A DNA stretch of 52,673 bases from a virus, in the IMG/VR virus record IMGVR_UViG_3300036715_001331, positions 1-52,673 of that record. One strand, given 5' to 3'. Of this stretch, positions 48,391 through 52,673 are shown piece by piece. Made by a program: the position numbers and the translations under genes. A model generated the notes under the pieces. That model saw nothing but the letters and a program-made list of their open reading frames with translations, made no database searches and had not been told where the DNA came from. How positions within the stretch are numbered: the stretch's first letter is position 1; every line of letters starts with the position of its first letter.

Positions 48391-48820
48391 CGCCGTCTCC
48401 CCCTGCCTGAACGATTCCCGGTATGAGCTCTGTGAGCCCGGCTTTCAGGGCTTCGCGTTCCTCATCGGTCAGCTGGACGCTGCCGGTCCCGATCAGCCCG
48501 CCCAGCTGCACCCGCTGGACGCTCTTTCCGAAGTTCCACTCCAGCATCTCGCGGACGGTGTTCACCCGGCCGGTCTTGAAGTCCTCGACCAGGGCTCGGA
48601 TGTAGGCCCGAATCATCCACGGTTGCGTCTTGTCCCGCAGGATGTCCCGAAGCTCGGCCTCGGTCTTTTCCCCGATCAGGTCGAGGAAGATGGAGGCGAC
48701 GTCGCTCTTGCTCAGGTCCATTTCTTTGGCGAGGGCCTTGAGCTTGTTCGGCTTCCGGCCACCACCCTCGCGCCGGGGGTCGTACCCTTTCTGAAAGGGG
48801 ATCAGGTTCTGGTCGTTCAC
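48377..48820 (-). CDS. Terminase small subunit candidate (DUF5681-like)
   Basis: A 147-residue protein beginning NLIPFQKGYDPRREGGGRKP, like the DUF5681 phage family, followed by helical segments (KLKALAKEMDLSKSDVASIF; RAYIRALVEDFKTGRVNTVR) and an acidic C-terminus. Size and position upstream of TerL fit a small terminase subunit, which binds the packaging site; no explicit DNA-binding motif is certain. Its end overlaps the J-domain gene start. Confidence 0.6.
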   Translation of the reverse strand: MNDQNLIPFQKGYDPRREGGGRKPNKLKALAKEMDLSKSDVASIFLDLIGEKTEAELRDILRDKTQPWMIRAYIRALVEDFKTGRVNTVREMLEWNFGKSVQRVQLGGLIGTGSVQLTDEEREALKAGLTELIPGIVQAGGDGDGTE

Positions 48821-49104
48821 ATGAACCTCGGAGTTTGTGCCCTGCTTTCACGTTTCCAGCGTCTTGCTTTCCTGGCGAGGCGGAGGGCCATGGTTTCGAC
48901 GCGGAGCATTTGCTCGAGGTGCTGGTCGGCCTGGCCCTCGAGGGTCACGGCTCGGATCACGCCGGCTGGCTCCCTTGGCGGTTTGGGTTCTCGGATACCC
49001 TGGAGGAGGTTGATGACCTCTGCGTTTGTCCAGGTGACGTTTGGGTTGAGGGCTCCGATTTCCTCGACGGTTTGGATGGCGTGCAGGATGGAGTCGGTCT
49101 TCAT
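48817..49104 (-). CDS. Hypothetical helical basic protein
   Basis: A 95-residue, helical protein, basic at the C-terminus (MALRLARKARRWKRESRAQT), overlapping the TerS candidate by ATGA. It may bind DNA. Unknown family. Confidence 0.7.
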   Translation of the reverse strand: MKTDSILHAIQTVEEIGALNPNVTWTNAEVINLLQGIREPKPPREPAGVIRAVTLEGQADQHLEQMLRVETMALRLARKARRWKRESRAQTPRFM

Positions 49105-49134
49105 TCCGATCTCCTGGGGGTGTGGGTGGTGGGT

Positions 49135-50031
49135 TCACTCATGCATTTTCTCCTGGTCAGAAATACCCGAAGGGGTTTCCCTTGCTGCTGTCGGACAGCT
49201 GGACTTAGGTTTGGATCCACCTGCGGACCTGGCCGGGGTGCTCACGCTTCGGGCCTTGGCAGGGCTGCCTTTCCCGGCCGGCGCCCCGGTTGAACTTAGC
49301 GCCCTTTTTCTCGCTACCTGATGCCATAGTTCTTTCCCCCTGATTTCTTTTCGGATGGTGCTGTACCGGTCCAGTATACGGTCTTGGTAGGCTTTGTTGA
49401 AGTCGTACAGCATCGGGTTCTCCTCGACCATCACCTGCTCAATGTTCCCGCTGCTTCGGAGGTTTGCGCTGCCGTGGATCACCACCTTTCGGCCGCAGTC
49501 GGTCTCAAAGATGCACGTCTTGGCGTGCGTGCCGGCGACGGCCAGCTGGAACCTGTCGCCCTGGTCCAATCGCTTGTAGATGTACGGGATCAGGTTGTGC
49601 CGTTCGTGGCTGAAGAAGTAGCTGCTGATGATGGGCGGAAGTCCTGCAGGTAGCCCTTCTCCATCATGGTGGCGAGGCTGTCGACGTTGTTCTCGCTCAT
49701 GCTCAGGGTGGACAGCGTCATCTCGGTGGCCAGGAAGTTCTTTTCCACCAGTAGGGCTTCGATGAAGTCGCCGAAGATGAAGCTGCCGGCAACGGGCGAA
49801 GGTGCGGGCGCCGAAGTCCAGGTCCACGGCTCGGGCCAGCCGGCGGGCGCCCTCGTAGGCGAGGTACTCTTCCTTCACGCTGTGGGGCAGGGGTGGGCGG
49901 ACGTATCGCGGTTCCAGGTCGGCGTCGAAGTCGGAAGGCGTGCCGAACAGCGACGGGTCGAGGTCCATGTCGACTCCGCCCAGGTCAACGTCGGGGATCT
50001 CCGGAATCTCGAGATCGTCCGGCCCGCTCAT
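49135..50031 (-). CDS. Phospholipase-D-like protein with frameshifted middle
   Basis: A 298-codon frame. The C-terminal half has GTHAKTCIFETDCGRKVVIH then GSANLRSSGNIEQ: an H-x-K with following G-S-A-N, as in PLD-type nucleases/phosphatases of phages. Residues about 78-131 (49,636-49,800) are out-of-frame Arg/His-rich text. The good reading is one base over: GSFIFGDFIEALLVEKNFLA, TEMTLSTLSMSENNVDSLAT, MMEKGYLQDF. A +1 change at about 49,803 and a -1 change at about 49,640 would join these into one normal protein. Either two indels have broken the gene, or two compensating slips or errors exist. Confidence 0.7.
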   Translation of the reverse strand: MSGPDDLEIPEIPDVDLGGVDMDLDPSLFGTPSDFDADLEPRYVRPPLPHSVKEEYLAYEGARRLARAVDLDFGARTFARCRQLHLRRLHRSPTGGKELPGHRDDAVHPEHEREQRRQPRHHDGEGLPAGLPPIISSYFFSHERHNLIPYIYKRLDQGDRFQLAVAGTHAKTCIFETDCGRKVVIHGSANLRSSGNIEQVMVEENPMLYDFNKAYQDRILDRYSTIRKEIRGKELWHQVARKRALSSTGAPAGKGSPAKARSVSTPARSAGGSKPKSSCPTAARETPSGISDQEKMHE

Positions 50032-50177
50032 ACCGGCCTTCCCCAGATGTCGTACCAGCGGGCCTTGTAGATCTCCTCGGCCGTCGCGCCCTGGCGCACC
50101 ATTTCCTGAAGCTCGGCGAGCGTGACCTTTGGTTTTGGCTTTTCCGGTTGTTCGAACAGGTCGAGTTGGTCGTTCAC
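50028..50177 (-). CDS. Small protein with beta-clamp-binding-like motif (49 aa)
   Basis: A 49-residue protein starting at GTG (GTGA overlap). It begins VNDQLDLFEQPEKPKPKVTL; QLDLF matches the consensus beta-clamp-binding pentapeptide. A helix (AELQEMVRQGATAEEIYKAR) follows. The partner at the circle join (EDQLTLFDQPEEP) has the same type of motif. It might recruit or block the host polymerase clamp; inference. Confidence 0.65.
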   Translation of the reverse strand: MNDQLDLFEQPEKPKPKVTLAELQEMVRQGATAEEIYKARWYDIWGRPV

Positions 50178-50428
50178 CCGATCCTTCCTGAAGGCGCCAG
50201 CCTGGTGCCGGTGCCGTTGTACCCTTCGGTCTGGACCAGGGTGGCGGTGAACGCGATCAGGTCGATCCGAGGGTCCTTCTCCGTTAGGTCGGTGTTGGTC
50301 ATCACGTGGCGGACCACGTCGCAGAACTCGTCCATCCCGATTTCGTGGATGCCGATCCACACCTCCGGGGTTATGGGGTGCGGCTGGGTTTTGACGCTAA
50401 TGCCGGCTTTTTCGAGTACGATGCTCAC
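50174..50428 (-). CDS. Hypothetical protein, start of late operon
   Basis: An 84-residue protein with alpha/beta text (HEIGMDEFCDVVRHVMTNTD; RIDLIAFTATLVQTEGYNGT). GTG start overlapping the previous stop. No family recognised. Confidence 0.65.
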   Translation of the reverse strand: MSIVLEKAGISVKTQPHPITPEVWIGIHEIGMDEFCDVVRHVMTNTDLTEKDPRIDLIAFTATLVQTEGYNGTGTRLAPSGRIG

Positions 50429-51030
50429 GGCGTCACCCCTGGGGTGATGGTGGCTAGGTATTCTTCGACGGTATCTGCGGTTGCGTCATCAGCTTGCCCA
50501 TCTATGTACGCCCTCCGCACCTGCTCCCGCGAGTACCATTGTGCGGTGGGGGCTTCGAGTGATTTGACGTAATTGAGCACGGCATTTTCGATAGACGCGG
50601 CGTCTTCAAGGGGGTGCCCAATACCCCATTCCACGATGCCCTTGATGTAGGCCAGTGCGTCTGTAGTCCTTTTGACAGCCGTCCAGGCTTCTACATCGAC
50701 GGTGGGGGCGGTGCGGAGGGCTTCGCTGAACCCAAAGAAGTACCCTTCTTCGAGAAGCTTCAGGGCGAACTCCCAGTCCTTGAAGTGACCCATGTCCACG
50801 TAGTCGAGCATCTCCTCGTGAGCTTGGGCCTTGATGTCGGCGTCGGTGATGACCCATTCCTGGCCGGACTGAAGATTGCTGGTCGCCCGCTCGTTGGCTG
50901 CCAGGAGGCGTTTCAGGATTGCGTTGGTGTCGTCAGGCATTTCGACCTGTCGGCCCTGGGCGTCAAACCCGACGATCCTGACGACCTCGGCAAACACGGG
51001 GGCTCGCTGGGAGGCTTCGTGTTCCATCAT
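50425..51030 (-). CDS. Hypothetical protein, start of late operon
   Basis: A 201-residue, mostly helical protein (AILKRLLAANERATSNLQSG; FALKLLEEGYFFGFSEALRT). It overlaps both neighbours by four bases. Unknown; nothing visible suggests an enzyme. Confidence 0.75.
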   Translation of the reverse strand: MMEHEASQRAPVFAEVVRIVGFDAQGRQVEMPDDTNAILKRLLAANERATSNLQSGQEWVITDADIKAQAHEEMLDYVDMGHFKDWEFALKLLEEGYFFGFSEALRTAPTVDVEAWTAVKRTTDALAYIKGIVEWGIGHPLEDAASIENAVLNYVKSLEAPTAQWYSREQVRRAYIDGQADDATADTVEEYLATITPGVTP

Positions 51031-51446
51031 TTGCCTCCGGGCTGCAGGGGCTCACCCTTGATCTCGACGGAGTCGTCGGCCGGCGTCAGCACCCCGATCT
51101 TGCTTTGCTCGGGCTGGACGATTTTCCCGTCCGGTCCGATGGTGGCGGTGGCGTAGGCGTTGACCTCGGCGACGGCGTCCCCGAACCTGGCCGACATTCG
51201 TTTGTCCTTCCGAAGCAGGATCAGGATGATCGACAGGTAGAACGTGTCGTCAACAATCGCTTTGGCGGCGTCGTCCCGGTACTGGACGTATTTCCCGTAC
51301 ACGCCGAGCTTGCGCTTCATGTCGGGATTCTTGTTTGCCAGCAAAACCTGAATGCATCGCCTCTTTTCCCCGATCTCGGTGAAGACTTCACCCCGCTCCT
51401 GTGGCGTCAGCACGTCGCGCTTTTTGAACCAATCCGTGATCTTCAT
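51027..51446 (-). CDS. Hypothetical protein, start of late operon
   Basis: A 139-residue protein with a basic helical N-terminal half (MKITDWFKKRDVLTPQERGE; KRRCIQVLLANKNPDMKRKL) and a helical centre (FYLSIILILLRKDKRMSARF). AAAGGAGGGCCAC precedes the ATG at 51446. No recognised domain. Confidence 0.75.
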   Translation of the reverse strand: MKITDWFKKRDVLTPQERGEVFTEIGEKRRCIQVLLANKNPDMKRKLGVYGKYVQYRDDAAKAIVDDTFYLSIILILLRKDKRMSARFGDAVAEVNAYATATIGPDGKIVQPEQSKIGVLTPADDSVEIKGEPLQPGGK

Positions 51447-51479
51447 GTGGCCCTCCTTTGGGTCTTCAAACGACAACGA

Positions 51480-51496
51480 CCAGCCTCGCGGGCTGG
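51480..51496 (-). terminator. Weak terminator-like hairpin
   Basis: CCAGCC (51480-51485) and GGCTGG (51491-51496) form a short stem with a five-base loop behind the 51,516 gene. The following bases are only partly T-rich (TCGTTGTCGTTT), so it would be a partial terminator at best. Confidence 0.35.
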
Positions 51497-51515
51497 CCTT
51501 GTCTCGGGTTATTTT

Positions 51516-51782
51516 TCAGTCTGTGTAGTCATCCTCGTCCGGTGGCTCCCTGTCGGCATCCCAGTTCTCGGCGCCGTACTCGTAGGCCCATTCCTCGATC
51601 GCGTCGCGCTCGCGCTCCCAGACGCCTTCGTAAACGTCGCGGACCTCGATGTCCTGGACTCTGGCGGGGTCCGGCGGGGACACGGTGGTCGGTCCGACCG
51701 GCGTCCTGTCGGCAGGGGTGTAGTCAAAGCTCACGGTCCAATCCTCGCCGTCTCGGTTGGTGTAGGTACCCGTGAGCGTCAT
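51516..51782 (-). CDS. Acidic hypothetical protein
   Basis: An 88-residue protein, beta-rich at the start (MTLTGTYTNRDGEDWTVSFD) and very acidic after (EEWAYEYGAENWDADREPPD, ending DEDDYTD). TGATG overlap with the previous gene. A highly acidic small protein early in the operon may act on a basic or DNA-binding host target; no evidence. Confidence 0.65.
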   Translation of the reverse strand: MTLTGTYTNRDGEDWTVSFDYTPADRTPVGPTTVSPPDPARVQDIEVRDVYEGVWERERDAIEEWAYEYGAENWDADREPPDEDDYTD

Positions 51783-51970
51783 CACCAGACCTCGGCCGAG
51801 ATGTCGGCCAGAAGGATGCAAACCGGGCAGGTTCTGGCGTCGTGCTTGCCCCTGTAAATGGGGTCCGAGGCCAGCCGGGCGCTGTGCTCCTCATGGAGGC
51901 GGGCACGAAGGCTGAACATCCGGTTGGTCATCTTGTCGATGGTGGCGATCAGTTCGGCGTTGGTCTTCAT
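51782..51970 (-). CDS. Small protein with Cys pair
   Basis: A 62-residue protein, helical (NAELIATIDKMTNRMFSLRA), ending with KHDARTCPVCILLADISAEV, one CxxC that may bind a metal. ATG at 51970 overlaps the previous stop (ATGA). Unknown function. Confidence 0.65.
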   Translation of the reverse strand: MKTNAELIATIDKMTNRMFSLRARLHEEHSARLASDPIYRGKHDARTCPVCILLADISAEVW

Positions 51971-52152
51971 GCCACAATCCCTTCCCAAACCAGAATGGTC
52001 TGCCATGCGAAGTCCCAGAAGGGGGTTTCGTAGTCGTCGGTTTCGGTCTGAAACTTGGCATACTCGGCCCGCAGTTCCGTGTCGTGCAGGTTGATCAGCT
52101 GGGCGATGGCGATCTGGTCGCGCATCTTGAGCGTCATGGTGGCGGTGCTCAT
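51967..52152 (-). CDS. Small hypothetical helical protein
   Basis: A 61-residue protein, acidic and aromatic at its end (DDYETPFWDFAWQTILVWEG). TGATG overlap with the first late gene. No family recognised. Confidence 0.65.
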   Translation of the reverse strand: MSTATMTLKMRDQIAIAQLINLHDTELRAEYAKFQTETDDYETPFWDFAWQTILVWEGIVA

Positions 52153-52388
52153 CAGGGGGCCACCTGAAGGGTGATGGTACCGTACTGGTCGTTGAGCTCT
52201 TTGCGCCAGTTGAGCCGGATCATTTCGCGAACCTTTTTCTTGGCCTCGGTCAGTGTCAGCGGCCCCCGTGGCTTGAGTTCGACCCGTTCGCCGGTCATCC
52301 GCTTGAAGGTGAAAATCCAGCCACCTGTGCCTTTAGGCATCTGGCCGTGGGTTCCTTCGTATTCTGTGGTCTCGAACTTTACCGCCAT
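52152..52388 (-). CDS. First gene of the late operon, small basic protein
   Basis: A 78-residue, basic alpha/beta protein (GGWIFTFKRMTGERVELKPR; LTEAKKKVREMIRLNWRKEL). AGGAGGGGCG precedes its ATG, about 60 bp downstream of promoter 1. It is the first product of the longest transcript. Unknown. Confidence 0.7.
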   Translation of the reverse strand: MAVKFETTEYEGTHGQMPKGTGGWIFTFKRMTGERVELKPRGPLTLTEAKKKVREMIRLNWRKELNDQYGTITLQVAP

Positions 52389-52446
52389 CTTTGCGCCCCT
52401 CCTTCGGGCTGGGGCCGGGGGGCTTTTGCTCCCTCAACCTTGACCC

Positions 52447-52475
52447 ATTGTAACCCCAAAGTGGGGTATTGGTCT
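52447..52475 (-). promoter_or_regulatory. Promoter 1, late operon
   Basis: On the minus strand the -10 is TACAAT (52,447-52,452). The best -35 is AGACCA at 17 bp or TAGACC at 18 bp, both weak, so an activator may be required. The spacer holds the shared palindrome. The 52,152-52,388 gene is first downstream. Confidence 0.65.
52452..52468. promoter_or_regulatory. Operator palindrome in promoter 1
   Basis: AACCCCA-AAG-TGGGGTA is an almost perfect inverted repeat with the same core ACCCCA-N3-TGGGGT as in promoter 2, located in the same place between -35 and -10. On the transcribed strand the two promoters agree at most positions from this core through the -10 hexamer. Confidence 0.7.
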
Positions 52476-52488
52476 AGCACTTTTGCAA

Positions 52489-52673
52489 TCAACCCGACCG
52501 ATTTCCTGCAATTTGAACCGGTTCCTCGGGCTGGTCAAACAGCGTCAGCTGGTCCTCCGGCGCCTGCTGACGGACGGCGTCGACCCGCTCAAACTTCGAC
52601 CCGTTCCGGCGGTACAGCTTTTCTCCCTGGCGAATCCGGATCACGTCGTACTCGTCCTCGGGACCGATGACCA
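52489..52673 (-). CDS. Small protein with beta-clamp-binding-like motif, 3' part
   Basis: This is the end of the 64-residue gene that begins at position 137 (GTG). The final 127 bases repeat positions 1-127. The stop TGA is at 52,489-52,491, about 14 bases before the promoter 1 -35 region. It contains QLTLF, as noted for the 5' part. Confidence 0.75.
   Translation of the reverse strand, partial: VIGPEDEYDVIRIRQGEKLYRRNGSKFERVDAVRQQAPEDQLTLFDQPEEPVQIAGNRSG
52547..52673. repeat. Terminal direct repeat, right copy (circle overlap)
   Basis: An exact copy of positions 1-127. It should be removed once when counting genome length, leaving 52,546 bp. Confidence 0.95.

Overview
The window is one complete tailed-phage genome, assembled as a closed circle. 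The first 127 bases are repeated exactly as the last 127, and a small gene runs through that join, so the unique circle is 52,546 bp. Every gene I can support lies on the minus strand, so genes are read from high to low coordinates. Most neighbours share an ATGA, GTGA, TTGA or TGATG stop-start overlap. The base composition is GC-rich. The particle is a contractile-tailed (myovirus-type) phage: sheath, tube, tape measure, gpD/gpV/W/J/I-type baseplate. A two-gene spanin-like pair points to a Gram-negative host. I see no integrase, CI-like repressor, DNA polymerase, tRNA or CRISPR array, so a temperate lifestyle is not supported.

Layout in transcription order. (1) A promoter at about 52,447-52,475 starts the long late operon. 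It begins with small unknown genes (52,388-49,104), among them a phospholipase-D-like gene with a frame-shifted middle. Packaging and head genes follow: TerS candidate, J-domain protein, TerL, portal, Mu-F-like/pyrophosphatase fusion, prohead protease, scaffold and capsid protein (48,820-37,889). Next come head-tail joining genes, sheath, tube, a tail-assembly chaperone with a probable -1 frameshift site, tape measure, baseplate and fibre (37,885-19,636). The operon ends with a lysis cassette (19,639-16,509) and a strong terminator at 16,431-16,473. (2) A second promoter at 16,378-16,406 starts the early operon of small genes plus recombination genes (ERF annealing protein, YqaJ/lambda-Exo-like exonuclease, HNH protein). 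A terminator-like hairpin interrupts it at 12,716-12,744. (3) A third promoter at 7,584-7,613 and a hairpin leader precede the replication and DNA-modification block: HTH regulator, replication initiator with an iteron array inside its gene, DnaC-like loader, a C5-methyltransferase-like gene, RuvC-like resolvase, and a ParB/DNA-methyltransferase split by an intein. This block runs through the circular join up to promoter 1.

Promoters 1 and 2 share the palindrome ACCCCA-N3-TGGGGT between -35 and -10, which suggests one regulator controls both long operons. Two half-sites of the same sequence sit beside the putative origin.

The most unusual locus is the C5-methyltransferase gene. An unbroken 414-codon frame carries the first and last methylase motifs. 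The catalytic core (PCQ, ENSP and RDRIW motifs) lies in the other frame of the same DNA, where it is broken by a G-run shift and a TGA. Other points are the intein with a GIY-YIG-like insert, the iterons in the initiator gene, two nested lysis genes and the compensated frameshift in the phospholipase-D-like gene. No gene-free stretch exceeds 300 bases.
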